Source of the DNA: Anaerolineales bacterium
GTDB lineage: Bacteria; Chloroflexota; Anaerolineae; Anaerolineales; UBA11579
DNA length: 64,000 nt
Reading direction: 5' to 3'
Assembly: GCA_019637755.1 (NCBI GenBank)
Contig: JAHBVC010000001.1
Location: 434,001 to 498,000, forward strand
The notes beneath the pieces were generated by a model. It had not been told where the DNA came from. It saw only the letters and a list, made by a program, of their open reading frames with translations, and searched no databases. The position numbers and the translations under genes were made by a program. Position 1 is the first letter of the stretch; every line of letters starts with the position of its first letter. Of this stretch, positions 15,789 to 26,758 are shown in pieces.

Positions 15789-18269
15789 TTAGCCGCCGAA
15801 CCATCTAGCAGCATCCCCCAAATTCTCAACAAACTTACTCGGTTGAGTTCCATGATAGAGAAAATGCAAATTGGTCTTACATCTGCTCACTGCTACCATC
15901 AGCAAGCGAAAATCATCTGCCTCTTTGGCGCTAAGCTGCTGAAGGTTATGAATACCATCCAACTCAGGAAGATGATCTCTATCCACTCCCAGAATAAAAC
16001 AAACTTCAAATTGGTCACCCTTTACGCTTCTGGGTGAAGCAATAGTCACAGATTTCCTTGGGCCAAGCCTTCCCTTTGCCGTGATTCTGTTTACGTTCAT
16101 CCCTATATCAAGCAAAGCATCAGTTGCTTTATCCAGATCCGTATCGCGAAAAGCTAAGATAGCAATATTCTTAGCCTCTACTTTTTTGTTAACATAGTCT
16201 TGAATCCTCTTACCCAGTTCCAAAAACATAGTCGTATCAGTTGCATAGGAGGAAATAGTAGGTATCTCACCCTCGGGAGCGCCTTCATTAGCCGCAAAAT
16301 CAGCCCAGTGTGATAAATGACCATACACCGGAAAGAGCGAAACAAACCTACTGAGCAGCTTCACGATTGCCTTGGAGCTTCGGAAGTTAACCGTTAAATT
16401 CTCGCTTCGGAAACGACTGTCAGTATCAAAACCAAATTGCCTTAGCGTAGGATATCTTGAGTAAACTTTCTGACCCTCATCGTAACAAATCATTAAATGG
16501 GACGAGTGCTGGACTAGGTGCCCCAATAAAAGTAACTGGTTTGGGAAAAAATCTTGGCCCTCATCGATTATCAAATAGTCGAAACCATCTCTTTTCTTCG
16601 CTTGGGCCCATATAGTTTGGGAAGTTTTTCGTAAGCAGTCGTTAACCAGATCATCCCCATCCAGATAACCAAGTTTGCTCAGAGTATCTTTATAAATCTT
16701 TGCAACTTCCCAGATAAACCTTCGGTAGAGCCTGTCCTTTGTTCCAAGACTTACTTCACGCGGTTGTTCAACATAATTATCTAGGCTTTCGATAGTATTC
16801 GCTTTAATGAATTGACTGATTTCAAGCTGGACCTCCTTCTTGCCATTTTGTCCAGAGGGGTTGAATTCAGCCCACACCGGTATGAATTCTGGCCTCTGCA
16901 ATGAGCTTTGCGCCTGCTCAATTGCCAGCTCGAAAATTAAGTCTCGAGTCGTGTCAATACCATCACCCTGATATGGCTCTAGTACCGTGATATCCATATT
17001 TCTTAGGTCTAAAAACTCTTTACACCAGTCCAGCAGGCTTGTAACAACAAGATGCTGCTTAGAATCAGGTGATAAGAACTCGGTTGCTCCCAACTCTGCC
17101 AACATCCCCACGAGTTTTCGAGAGATCTCCTTGTTAAAAACAAAGAAACCAAGTTTAAGCTCCTGCTTTGCATCGCGAGCTTGGCGAAGCAAGTATATTG
17201 CACGAAGCATAGCGGTCAGTGTCTTCCCGGTGCCTGGGCCACCTTTAAGCCGAACGGGATTAAACGCGTCTAGCATTACCACTCTATTTTGTGCTCTGGT
17301 CAATAAGGGCAACCATTCTTCAAAGGTCTTGCTACCTTGATTATCTCGGGTAGGCAAAGACAAGACATGCGATTCAAGCAAGCCCAAGGAGCCTTCTGCT
17401 TGTTGTGCCATTCTGTCTTGATGACGCGCCCAGCGAAGCACAACTTGGTCCCAGCTGGAGTCTGTAATTATGCCAATCAGTTTCTCAATATCCTCATCCG
17501 TCTGGCACTGTTGTACAGATCGAATATGCTCTACTTCAAGAACCCCACATTCTTCCACCTGTTTCTGAGTAATCCATGTGTCAACAAGCTCTCTCGCGGT
17601 GATTCGCGGCACATGCTTTGTTTGCCACTCCAAATCGTTAAGGCGATCAAACCGCTCAATTGCCTGTTCCGCCGCCCTACCCCAAGCTTGCAATCGCATT
17701 GTAATGCTTTGAGAAAACATAGCTGAAGCTTTGTGTGTTTCCCATTCCTCAGAGCTGCTTCGACCAACGATTACCATTGTCTTTTGCTTTGAGAGCGGCA
17801 CAAAATTTATGCGATGATTGTCTCCAGGCAAGAAGATTGAGTGCAGATCTCCCAACTTCTTGAAACTCTTGCCAGTTTGTTGCCGCGCTTGTGAGATGTT
17901 AGCAACATCACGAAGCCCATCGCTATACATATCCCACACTGATTTATTCTCTACAATCTCTTCGAGAACATCAGAGGGGATAAGCAGGCCAAATAACGAA
18001 GTATTTTTAACTTCGTAGTGTTTAACATCTGCTATAGAAAAATCGATCAATAAAGCAATATCGAGGCCATGAATTTGGGCAGCCTTCCACTCAATTGCTG
18101 GCAAAAATCCAGTTGTATAACCTGGAGTATGAGCTAGCTCTGATGGTTTGTAATATATATATGAAAGAAGTGAATAGAAATCTTGCTTAGCAGCTTGTCT
18201 TTCCTCTCTTTTTTGCACCCAAGCAAAAAAGCGATGCATGAAAGCATTGGAAATCCATAGATTTGACAT
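15789..18269 (-). CDS. UvrD/Rep-like superfamily 1 helicase with uncharacterised N-terminal region
   Basis: An 826-residue protein. The ATPase core starts near residue 320: PVRLKGGPGTGKTLTA (Walker A, about 343), YLIIDEGQDFF (Walker B, about 568), LTVNFRSSKAIVKLL (motif IV), and LLMVAVSRCKTNLHF (motif VI) near the end. KGDQFEVCFILGVD matches motif V. The first 300 residues show no motif I recognise and may be a targeting or nuclease-like module. AGGAGGGG lies 9 nt before the ATG. The gene uses AT-rich codons unlike its neighbours and is bracketed by a direct repeat, so recent acquisition is likely. A defence or DNA repair role is conceivable but not shown. Confidence 0.8.
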   Translation of the reverse strand: MSNLWISNAFMHRFFAWVQKREERQAAKQDFYSLLSYIYYKPSELAHTPGYTTGFLPAIEWKAAQIHGLDIALLIDFSIADVKHYEVKNTSLFGLLIPSDVLEEIVENKSVWDMYSDGLRDVANISQARQQTGKSFKKLGDLHSIFLPGDNHRINFVPLSKQKTMVIVGRSSSEEWETHKASAMFSQSITMRLQAWGRAAEQAIERFDRLNDLEWQTKHVPRITARELVDTWITQKQVEECGVLEVEHIRSVQQCQTDEDIEKLIGIITDSSWDQVVLRWARHQDRMAQQAEGSLGLLESHVLSLPTRDNQGSKTFEEWLPLLTRAQNRVVMLDAFNPVRLKGGPGTGKTLTAMLRAIYLLRQARDAKQELKLGFFVFNKEISRKLVGMLAELGATEFLSPDSKQHLVVTSLLDWCKEFLDLRNMDITVLEPYQGDGIDTTRDLIFELAIEQAQSSLQRPEFIPVWAEFNPSGQNGKKEVQLEISQFIKANTIESLDNYVEQPREVSLGTKDRLYRRFIWEVAKIYKDTLSKLGYLDGDDLVNDCLRKTSQTIWAQAKKRDGFDYLIIDEGQDFFPNQLLLLGHLVQHSSHLMICYDEGQKVYSRYPTLRQFGFDTDSRFRSENLTVNFRSSKAIVKLLSRFVSLFPVYGHLSHWADFAANEGAPEGEIPTISSYATDTTMFLELGKRIQDYVNKKVEAKNIAILAFRDTDLDKATDALLDIGMNVNRITAKGRLGPRKSVTIASPRSVKGDQFEVCFILGVDRDHLPELDGIHNLQQLSAKEADDFRLLMVAVSRCKTNLHFLYHGTQPSKFVENLGDAARWFGG

Positions 18270-18304
18270 TGCTTCATCCCCTCCTGGAGTAGATTATTGA
18301 GTTC

Positions 18305-18319
18305 TCTACTTCAAAACGC
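18305..18319. repeat. 15-bp direct repeat, right copy
   Basis: TCTACTTCAAAACGC; covers the stop codon and last four codons of the kbl-like gene and is duplicated at 15759-15773. Confidence 0.7.
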
Positions 18320-19514
18320 CGAGCTTTTTGCCTTCCTCGGCGATGATATCCATCGCCCGCTCGATATCCGCGGTCTCGTGGGCGGCGGTGACGGTGGCGC
18401 GCAGGCGCGCCTTGCCCTGCTCCACCGCCGGTGACACCACGGGCAGCACGAAGATATCGCGCTCCTGCACGTTGCGGGTGAGCGCATAGGCCAGGTCATC
18501 CTCCCCGCACAGCACCGGCACAATCGCCGTTTCAGTCAGCATGGTGTCAAAGCCGCGGCTCTGCAAGCCGCTGATGAATTGCTTGCCATTGGCGGTGAGC
18601 TTCTCGATGCGCCAAGGCTCATCCAGGATGACCTTGAAGGCTTCATTGGCGGCAGCCGCCTGGGCCGGCGGCAGCGCCGCCGAGAAGATGTAGGCGCGGC
18701 TGGCATGGCGCAGATAGTTGATCATGTCGTGCTTGCCGGCTACATAGCCGCCAACCGAAGGGATGGTTTTGCTGAGGGTGCCCATCTTGATATCGATGGC
18801 CCCTTCCATGCCATAGTGCTCTTCGATGCCGCGGCCAGTTTTGCCGAGCACACCGATGGAGTGCGCCTCGTCGATCATCAGCCAGGCGTTGTGCTTGCGG
18901 GAGAGTTCAACAATGCGCGGCAGATCGATGATGTCACCATCCATGCTGAACACGGAATCGGCGATGATCAGCTTGGCGGCAGAGGCTGGCGCCTCTTCGA
19001 GCACGCGCTCCAAGTCGTTGAGGTCGTTATGTTTGAAGCGCACAAACTTGGCGCCCGACATCATGCAGCCGTCTACGATGCTGGCATGGTTCAGGCGGTC
19101 AGAGAAGACATAATCATGGCGGCCCAACAGCGTGGAAACCACGGTGAGGTTAGTGGCGTAGCCCGAGGTATAGGTGATGGCCGTCTCGGTGCCCTTGAAG
19201 TTGGCAATCGTCTCTTCGAGCTCGTTGTGCACATCCAGCGTACCGGCCAGGGTGCGCACCCCGTGCGTACCCGTGCCATAGCGATCCACGGCGGCCTTGG
19301 CGGCGGCGTTGATGCGCGGATGGCCGATGAGGCCCAGGTAGCTGTACGAGGCGTACATCTGCATGATGCGGCCACGCACTTTTACCTTGGATTCATCCAG
19401 CATCTCGCTGATCGGCTGGTTGTAATAGTAGAGGCCCGCTTCTTTGAGCAGGCGGATGCGTTCGGCGAAAGCGTCGATGCGTTTACTGATTGCGTCTTCG
19501 AGGGGTGCGGTCAT
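18306..19514 (-). CDS. kbl: Alpha-oxoamine synthase, glycine C-acetyltransferase-like
   Basis: A 402-residue pyridoxal-phosphate enzyme of the Kbl/BioF/Spt family, which joins an acyl-CoA to an amino acid. Motifs: YSYLGLIGHP, GTGTHGVRTLAGT, a pyridine-binding IDEAHSIGVLGKTGRG, and the PLP lysine in GTLSKTIPSVGGY near residue 247. Length and the MYASYSYLG entry fit glycine C-acetyltransferase best, but 8-amino-7-oxononanoate synthase or serine palmitoyltransferase activity cannot be excluded without tree analysis. AAAGGAA precedes the ATG and a consensus promoter lies upstream. No tdh is adjacent. Confidence 0.8.
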   Translation of the reverse strand: MTAPLEDAISKRIDAFAERIRLLKEAGLYYYNQPISEMLDESKVKVRGRIMQMYASYSYLGLIGHPRINAAAKAAVDRYGTGTHGVRTLAGTLDVHNELEETIANFKGTETAITYTSGYATNLTVVSTLLGRHDYVFSDRLNHASIVDGCMMSGAKFVRFKHNDLNDLERVLEEAPASAAKLIIADSVFSMDGDIIDLPRIVELSRKHNAWLMIDEAHSIGVLGKTGRGIEEHYGMEGAIDIKMGTLSKTIPSVGGYVAGKHDMINYLRHASRAYIFSAALPPAQAAAANEAFKVILDEPWRIEKLTANGKQFISGLQSRGFDTMLTETAIVPVLCGEDDLAYALTRNVQERDIFVLPVVSPAVEQGKARLRATVTAAHETADIERAMDIIAEEGKKLGVLK

Positions 19515-19536
19515 TCGTGTTCCTTTGCGAAGGGTC

Positions 19537-19565
19537 AGTTTAGCTCACCCGCCAAGTGCTGTCAA
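19537..19565 (-). promoter_or_regulatory. Promoter of the kbl-like gene
   Basis: On the minus strand TTGACA (19565-19560), 17-nt spacer, TAAACT (19542-19537). The leader is about 17 nt with a Shine-Dalgarno. Confidence 0.8.
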
Positions 19566-19612
19566 CGCAAGCCTGTGCGCCCGAAGGCAGCTTTGAGTCT
19601 GAGGATTGGGCG

Positions 19613-20200
19613 CTAGCCACGCGCCCGCTCCAGCAGGGTCATGGTGAGCATGCTGAGCAGCACCAGGGTTTCATCTTTGCTTTGCAGCGCGGGCTGCTTA
19701 TCGAGCTGGAATTTGCCCTCGAAGAAGGCGGGCTGCTTGACCAGGCGGGCCAGCATTTGGCCCTGGGAATCGGTTACTACGTAGGCGGGATGGAACAGAT
19801 AGCCGCTGAGCATGCCGATGAAGGGCAGCTCGCCAAACAGCGAATCCCACACGCGCACCCACACATTTTCCTCACGGATGTTCATCACCAGGGTGCCGCC
19901 CGCGTCGGAGACTTCGTAGTGCGCCTTCCACAGCGAGCGCATACCCTGGCGCTTGACCGAGCCCAGCGCTTTGCCACTACCATCGGTAAAGTTGTAGCGC
20001 GCAGAGAAATCGATCACACGGTCTGCCTTGATGTTGTAGAGCAGGCTGGTTTGGCTCTGATCGGCAAACACGTCGATATCTTCACGCAACTTCAGCAACT
20101 TTTGCTTGACGTAGGCAATCGTAGTGCCGCTGGCATCCTGCACATGGATCTGCGAGGCTAGGGCGAGAATTTTGAAAGACAGGTTGAGCGGGAAGTTCAT
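19613..20200 (-). CDS. LURP-one-related (tubby-like fold) protein
   Basis: A 195-residue protein of alternating beta strands resembling the LOR/Tubby-C superfamily: IHVQDASGTTIAYVKQKL, then FSARYNFTDGSGKALGSVKR and HYEVSDAGGTLVMNIREEN. A short hydrophobic helix, LVLLSMLTMTLLER, sits near the C-terminus as in scramblase/tubby proteins. Bacterial members have no defined role. CAGGAGG lies 10 nt before the ATG. It follows ligA by 27 nt on the same strand, so the two are probably cotranscribed. Confidence 0.75.
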   Translation of the reverse strand: MNFPLNLSFKILALASQIHVQDASGTTIAYVKQKLLKLREDIDVFADQSQTSLLYNIKADRVIDFSARYNFTDGSGKALGSVKRQGMRSLWKAHYEVSDAGGTLVMNIREENVWVRVWDSLFGELPFIGMLSGYLFHPAYVVTDSQGQMLARLVKQPAFFEGKFQLDKQPALQSKDETLVLLSMLTMTLLERARG

Positions 20201-20227
20201 TGAGAGGGCCTCCTGAGGGGAATTACT

Positions 20228-22310
<2,083 letters not shown>

Positions 22311-22328
<18 letters not shown>

Positions 22329-22985
22329 ATCACTCAGAAAGAAAGCAGCTAATTCGGACACGCAATTGGCCCCCAACTTGTGCCCCACCTCCGACTCGCA
22401 GTAGCGCACCTGCGCCCCGGCGGCAGCCAGCTGGTCACGGGCGGCGTAGGCGCGTGCCACCGGCACGGTTTGGTCCTGCGTGCCGTGGGCGATGAAGACG
22501 GGCTTGCCGGCCAGGGCGGGCAAAGCCGCCTCGCTCGCCTCGGGCAGGAAGCCTGCCAGCATTGCCAAGCGCTGCAGGCGGGCTGCGTTGCGCACGGCGT
22601 AGGCCACGCTGAAGGCGGAGCCTTGGCTGAAGCCCATCATGCCAAAACTGTCAAAATCGGCATGGGGGAAGTGTGCGGCGAGCTTGGGCAGCAGGTCTTC
22701 AAAGGCGCCCACGGCGGGGTCAAACATCTCCAGGCTGCTGAAACCGTCAGCACGTTGCTGTACCCAGCTATAGCCGGCAATTTCAGGATGGTTGGAGGGG
22801 TATGGGGCACGCGGGGCAATCAGCAATGCATTCTTGGGCAGACGCGGCGCAAAGACCCACATGGAGTGCTCGTCACCGGTCCAGCCGTGGATGAGCACAA
22901 TGACGGGCTGTGGGCCATCGCCAGCGGGCTGGCGAAATTTCAGGTTCCAGCCGTCAATGTTCAGGTCTTTTACGTCTGCGAGCAT
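22311..22985 (-). CDS. Alpha/beta hydrolase, carboxylesterase/dienelactone hydrolase-like
   Basis: A 224-residue serine esterase. The oxyanion region is VIVLIHGWTGDEHSM, the nucleophile elbow GFSQGSAFS, the acid lies in IAHGTQDQTVPVA, and the base is His in EVGHKLG. It resembles phospholipase/carboxylesterase (AbhD/LYPLA-like) enzymes that cleave short acyl esters. It is the last gene of the proS operon: its ATG overlaps the upstream patatin stop as TAATG. The C-terminal residues DQSTK and the stop are encoded by a family A repeat. Confidence 0.83.
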
Positions 22986-23833
22986 TAGTCCTCGAAAAGG
23001 GCGTGAAGTTGGGGCAGCGCCTCGGCCACGGCTTGCTCGCCGCGGCGGGCAAGCTCATGCACGTCAGCGCGGCTTAGCATACCGATGCCGCGCACGGCCG
23101 GGTACAAGCACAATGCGGGCTGCTCTAGTTGGATGCGGGCATCCTCCAGGTTCTTACGCGTGATGCCAAAGGCGCGGCTGAAGTTGCCGAGGGCGCGCAC
23201 CCAGCGCAGGTGGCGCAGCAGGCTGAGCTTGCCCATACCGGTGAGGTCGCTATTGCCGGAGATGGGCTGGCCGGCATTCAGCGGCCCGCCGGAGAGTGAG
23301 ACGGCCACCACGGGCAGTTGCGGTGCAAGGCTGCGCGCCAGCGCAATGGGTAGCGGCTTGCTGATTGCGCCGTCTACCAGCGCCTGGCCAGCGATGAGCT
23401 TGGATGGAAAGATGCCAGGGAAGGCAATGGCAGCCAGCACGGCATCTACAACTGGGCCAGTGCGCAATTCTACGTCTGCGCCAGTATTGAGGTCTACCGC
23501 AGTGGCTGCGTAAGGTGCGCGCAGTTCTTCGATACGGCGCTCGCCCAGCAGGCTGCGTAGGAAGGCTTGCATGCCAGACAGACCGCGGAAGCCATCACCC
23601 TGTTCGCCGCGGCCGCGGCGAAAAAGGCGGGCGTGCTCCATGTCGGCAGAGGCATTGGCAATCTCGTCGGGCGTGAGACCAGCGAGATATAGCGCGCCAA
23701 CCAGAGCGCCGATGCTGGTGCCCGCAATGGCAGCGACACTGACCCCCTCGTGCTCAAGGGCGCGCAGAACGCCAATGTGCGCCCCACCGCGTGAGCCGCC
23801 GCCACCCAAGGCCAGCGCGATCCGCTTGCTCAC
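22985..23833 (-). CDS. Patatin-like phospholipase, second copy
   Basis: A Ser-Asp dyad lipid hydrolase of 282 residues. It shows the oxyanion [14 protein letters not shown], the nucleophile GTSIGALVG, and the Asp in VDGAISK. The frame is open to 23863, but the GTG at 23833 forms a four-base GTGA overlap with the stop of the upstream patatin gene, the typical coupled start. The closest relative in the window is the neighbouring patatin, so a tandem duplication is likely. Substrates may be membrane phospholipids or acyl esters. Confidence 0.88.
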   Translation of the reverse strand: MSKRIALALGGGGSRGGAHIGVLRALEHEGVSVAAIAGTSIGALVGALYLAGLTPDEIANASADMEHARLFRRGRGEQGDGFRGLSGMQAFLRSLLGERRIEELRAPYAATAVDLNTGADVELRTGPVVDAVLAAIAFPGIFPSKLIAGQALVDGAISKPLPIALARSLAPQLPVVAVSLSGGPLNAGQPISGNSDLTGMGKLSLLRHLRWVRALGNFSRAFGITRKNLEDARIQLEQPALCLYPAVRGIGMLSRADVHELARRGEQAVAEALPQLHALFED

Positions 23834-24714
23834 AACGCCCCCTGCGGCAGCGCGCCACGCCACCAGGCACGCGCCCGTAGCGCCGGGCCAAGCTTCAGCT
23901 CGGCAGCGGCAGCCTCGCCGCGGGCAAGAAAGTCTTCAACATCGATCGGGTCGAGCAGGCCGATGTGGTCTACGTCAGGGCGCACGATAGCATCCGGCTT
24001 CTCGATATCCAGGCGCAGCTCGGTGAGCACGCGGCCATTGATGTTCATGGCCTGCGAGAAGACGGTGAGCGCCTTGGCCAGGCGAAACTGGGAGAGCCGG
24101 TCAAGCACGGGCGTAGGCGGCAACAGATTGGTGACAGGCAGCGGCTTCTCCGCCATTGGGGGCGCGGACAACACTGAAGCGATCACCGGAATGCCCGGGC
24201 GCAGGCGGCGGGCAATGCTAACCGGCACCGGGTTGCTTACCCCGCCGTCAATCAGGGTGTGACCGTCGATCTGGCGCGGCGGGAAGATGCCGGGCAGCGC
24301 AATGGTGGCGAGCACGGCATCCAGCACGCGGCCGCTGCTCAGCACCATCTCTTGCCCAGTGTTGAGGTCCACGGCGGTGACGGCCAGCGGAATGGGCAAC
24401 TCTTCGAAGTATTTCTCACCGATCAGCTCCAGCAGCACTTCAGCCACGCCTTCCAGGCCGAGCAAGGCATTGTCAATCTCCTTGCCGCGGCGGAAGAGCT
24501 TCCCCTGCTGCAAACCCGCCACGCGCCGAATGATCTCATCCAGCGGGCGGCCGGTGGCATACACGGCGGCTACCAGGCCGCCGATACTGGTACCGGAGAT
24601 GGCGGCCACATGAAAACCTTTTTGCTCCACGGCACGCAGCACCCCCAGATGGGTGATGCCCTTGGTGCCGCCGCCCCCTAACGCCAGCGCTACTGGCGCA
24701 CCGCGCTTAGCCAT
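23830..24714 (-). CDS. Patatin-like phospholipase, first copy
   Basis: A 294-residue member of the RssA/patatin family. Oxyanion glycines lie in [16 protein letters not shown], the serine in [17 protein letters not shown], and the aspartate in [12 protein letters not shown]. The ATG overlaps the proS stop as TAATG, so translation is coupled to prolyl-tRNA synthetase. This and the next gene share layout and about the same length. The functional link with proline charging is unclear. Confidence 0.88.
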   Translation of the reverse strand: MAKRGAPVALALGGGGTKGITHLGVLRAVEQKGFHVAAISGTSIGGLVAAVYATGRPLDEIIRRVAGLQQGKLFRRGKEIDNALLGLEGVAEVLLELIGEKYFEELPIPLAVTAVDLNTGQEMVLSSGRVLDAVLATIALPGIFPPRQIDGHTLIDGGVSNPVPVSIARRLRPGIPVIASVLSAPPMAEKPLPVTNLLPPTPVLDRLSQFRLAKALTVFSQAMNINGRVLTELRLDIEKPDAIVRPDVDHIGLLDPIDVEDFLARGEAAAAELKLGPALRARAWWRGALPQGAL

Positions 24715-26471
24715 TAGTCCTCGAAGGGCACGGGCGTGATGCTGGCTTCAACCTCGGCCAGCAGCGCGCCGACCGCGTCCACGGTGGTGCGTACGGCATC
24801 CGCCTGGGCCACGATACTGCGGTCCGCCTCGCGGCGCAGTTTGAACTCCACGCCACCTGCCTGCAGCGAGCGTTGGCTCACCGTGAGGCGAATCGGCAAG
24901 CCGATGAGGTCAGCATCGTTGAACTTCACGCCGGGCGACTCGTCGCGGTCGTCAAACAGCACATCCAGGCCGGCGGCGCGCAGATCTTCGTAGAGCTGGG
25001 CGGCAATCGCTTCACCGCCGCGCAGGCTGACCAGGTGCACCTCGTAGGGTGCGGTGGTGATGGGCCAGATCAGGCCCTTCTCATCATTGTGTTCCTCAGC
25101 GATGCAGGCCAGCATGCGGCCAGAGCCGATACCGTAGGAGCCCATCACTACCGGGCGCTCGGCACCCTCGGCATCCAGGAAGTTGGCGCCCAGCGAGGCC
25201 GAATAGCGCGTGCCGAGCTTGAAGATGTTGCCGACCTCGACGCCGCGCGAAGTGCGCACGGGCTTGCCGCAGTTGACGCAGGCGTGGCCATCTTCGGCGG
25301 CGACGATGTCGGCCACAATGTCCGCCTTGTAATCTCGGCCGTAGTTGGTGTTGAGGTAGTGGAAGCCATCTTCGTTGGCACCAGCCACCAGGTTGGCAGA
25401 TTGCTCCACAAGGTCATCGACCACAATTAGTGCGCCCTGTAAGCCAATCGGCGAGGCGTAGCCGGGCACAGCGCCAACGGCGCGGATCTCGTCTTCGTGC
25501 GCCGGACGCAACTCAGCCGCCTTGATGGCGTTGGTGAGCTTGGTCTCATTGACTTCCATGTCCCCACGCACTACAGCGAAGACCAGCTTCTGGCTCTCGC
25601 CTTCGTCACCCTTGAAGGTGGCGGTCATGAAGACCGCCTTGGCGGTCTTGGCCTTGGGGATGTTGAGGAAGTTGGCCAGTGCTTCGATGGTGCTCACGGC
25701 GGGCGTGGCGACTTTCTCCAGCGCAGCCGCGGCTTCGGCGACGGGCTGCTCTTTGCGTACACGCGCAATTTGGCGGTTGGCGCGGTAGCCACAGGCATCA
25801 CACAACACCAGGGTATCTTCGCCCACCGGGGTCAGGTACATGTATTCGTGCGCCAGGCTGCCGCCCATCATGCCCACATCAGCACCTACGCTGATGACGG
25901 GCAGGCCGGCACGGCGAAAGATGTTGAAGTAGGCCTGGTAATGGGCACGGTATTGCTTGTCCAAGCCAGCCTCGTCCGCGTCCAGACTGTAGCTGTCCTT
26001 CATGGTGAACTCACGCACACGGATGAGGCCAGCACGCGGGCGAGGGTCATCACGCCATTTGGTTTGGATGTGATAGACCAACATGGGCAGCTGTTTGTAG
26101 GATTGCACCTCACGGCGCGCCAGGTCTGTCACCACTTCCTCATGGGTCATGGCCAGCACCATGTCATGGTCCTTGCGGTCCTTGAAGCGGCTCATCTCAT
26201 CGCCGATCTGGTACCAGCGCCCCGTCTCCTGCCACAGGTCGGCCGGGTGCACCACGGGCATGAACAGCTCCTGTCCACCGATGGCGTTCATCTCGGCGCG
26301 CATGATGTTCTCGATCTTGTCGATGGAGCGCTTGCCCATCGGCATGAGCGAGTAGATGCCGGCGCCGAGCTGGCGAATGAAGCCGGCGCGCACCAGCAAC
26401 TGATGACTGGCGGTTTCGGCTTCGGCGGGCGCCTGGCGCATGGTGGTGCCGAACATGTGACTCATTTTCAT
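24714..26471 (-). CDS. proS: Prolyl-tRNA synthetase, bacterial type
   Basis: Class II synthetase of 585 residues charging tRNA-Pro. Motif 1 is in RQLGAGIYSLMPMGKRSIDK, motif 2 in FRDDPRPRAG-type sequence (KWRDDPRPRAGLIRVREF), and an editing YbaK-like insertion lies near residues 230-380. Motif 3 is SYGIGSGRMLACIAE, and the C-terminal anticodon domain begins at PYEVHLVSL. TAGGAG lies 9 nt before the ATG. A terminator and a proline-rich leader ORF lie just upstream, so expression is probably attenuated. It heads a four-gene coupled operon. Confidence 0.97.
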   Translation of the reverse strand: MKMSHMFGTTMRQAPAEAETASHQLLVRAGFIRQLGAGIYSLMPMGKRSIDKIENIMRAEMNAIGGQELFMPVVHPADLWQETGRWYQIGDEMSRFKDRKDHDMVLAMTHEEVVTDLARREVQSYKQLPMLVYHIQTKWRDDPRPRAGLIRVREFTMKDSYSLDADEAGLDKQYRAHYQAYFNIFRRAGLPVISVGADVGMMGGSLAHEYMYLTPVGEDTLVLCDACGYRANRQIARVRKEQPVAEAAAALEKVATPAVSTIEALANFLNIPKAKTAKAVFMTATFKGDEGESQKLVFAVVRGDMEVNETKLTNAIKAAELRPAHEDEIRAVGAVPGYASPIGLQGALIVVDDLVEQSANLVAGANEDGFHYLNTNYGRDYKADIVADIVAAEDGHACVNCGKPVRTSRGVEVGNIFKLGTRYSASLGANFLDAEGAERPVVMGSYGIGSGRMLACIAEEHNDEKGLIWPITTAPYEVHLVSLRGGEAIAAQLYEDLRAAGLDVLFDDRDESPGVKFNDADLIGLPIRLTVSQRSLQAGGVEFKLRREADRSIVAQADAVRTTVDAVGALLAEVEASITPVPFED

Positions 26472-26489
26472 AGTTTCATCTCCTATAGC

Positions 26490-26522
26490 AATAAAGCAAA
26501 ACGCCCCGAGAGGCTCGGGGCG
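26490..26522 (-). terminator. Leader terminator immediately before proS
   Basis: On the minus strand CGCCCCGAG-CCT-CTCGGGGCG is followed by TTTTGCTTTATT. It lies between the leader peptide ORF and proS, so read-through must be regulated or partial. No T-box consensus sequence is visible on this strand. Confidence 0.85.
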
Positions 26523-26565
26523 TGGTGTGACGGGTGTACAGACGCAAGCGCTGCGCAGCAGCGCA

Positions 26566-26646
26566 CTATCCCAGAGCAGGGTGAATACGGCACGAGGCCG
26601 GGCTAGGGACCGGGCAGAAGACCACGTAGGCTTCTTGTTGCAGCAT
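26566..26646 (-). CDS. Putative proline-rich leader peptide of the proS operon
   Basis: A 26-residue ORF, beginning MLQQEAYVVF, then CPVPSPASCRIHPALG and TAG. Four of its last 16 residues are proline. Its ATG lies 6 nt behind a consensus promoter, so the mRNA is predicted to start on it. The stop lies about 43 nt before the terminator stem. CTCTGGG at 26576-26570 could pair with CCCCGAG of the terminator's first arm with one mismatch, offering an antiterminator. By analogy to classical attenuation, stalling at Pro codons under uncharged tRNA-Pro would raise proS expression. Inference from layout only. Confidence 0.5.
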   Translation of the reverse strand: MLQQEAYVVFCPVPSPASCRIHPALG

Positions 26647-26652
26647 GGCTAG

Positions 26653-26681
26653 AGGATAGTGGCTGCAGGCAAGATTGTCAA
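26653..26681 (-). promoter_or_regulatory. Promoter of the proS leader
   Basis: On the minus strand TTGACA (26681-26676), 17-nt spacer, TATCCT (26658-26653). The leader ATG follows after 6 nt. Confidence 0.85.
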
Positions 26682-26758
26682 GGCGTGTGGCAATTTGTCT
26701 TCAGTCCATTGTACAATTTTGCAGTGCGAGCCTTACAACAAGGGAGAACAGAGCAAAC

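Larger units (their letters stand above)
15759..18319. other. Putative single-gene insertion between kbl and its terminator
   Basis: The interval bounded by the 15-bp direct repeats contains only the helicase gene and is clearly AT-richer than its surroundings; for example 16741-16800 has 23 G+C of 60. The duplicated bases are the last codons of kbl, so removing one repeat plus the interval would restore kbl directly upstream of the terminator at 15736. No integrase or transposase is present. Confidence 0.45.

Noticed and set aside
25497-26606. 369-residue open frame on the plus strand opposite proS
   Set aside because: It mirrors the codon bias of proS on the other strand, is His/Gly-rich without domains, and proS is unambiguous.
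26490-26646. T-box riboswitch upstream of proS
   Set aside because: The conserved antiterminator sequence is absent on the minus strand. A loosely similar AGGGTGAATACGG exists only on the wrong strand.
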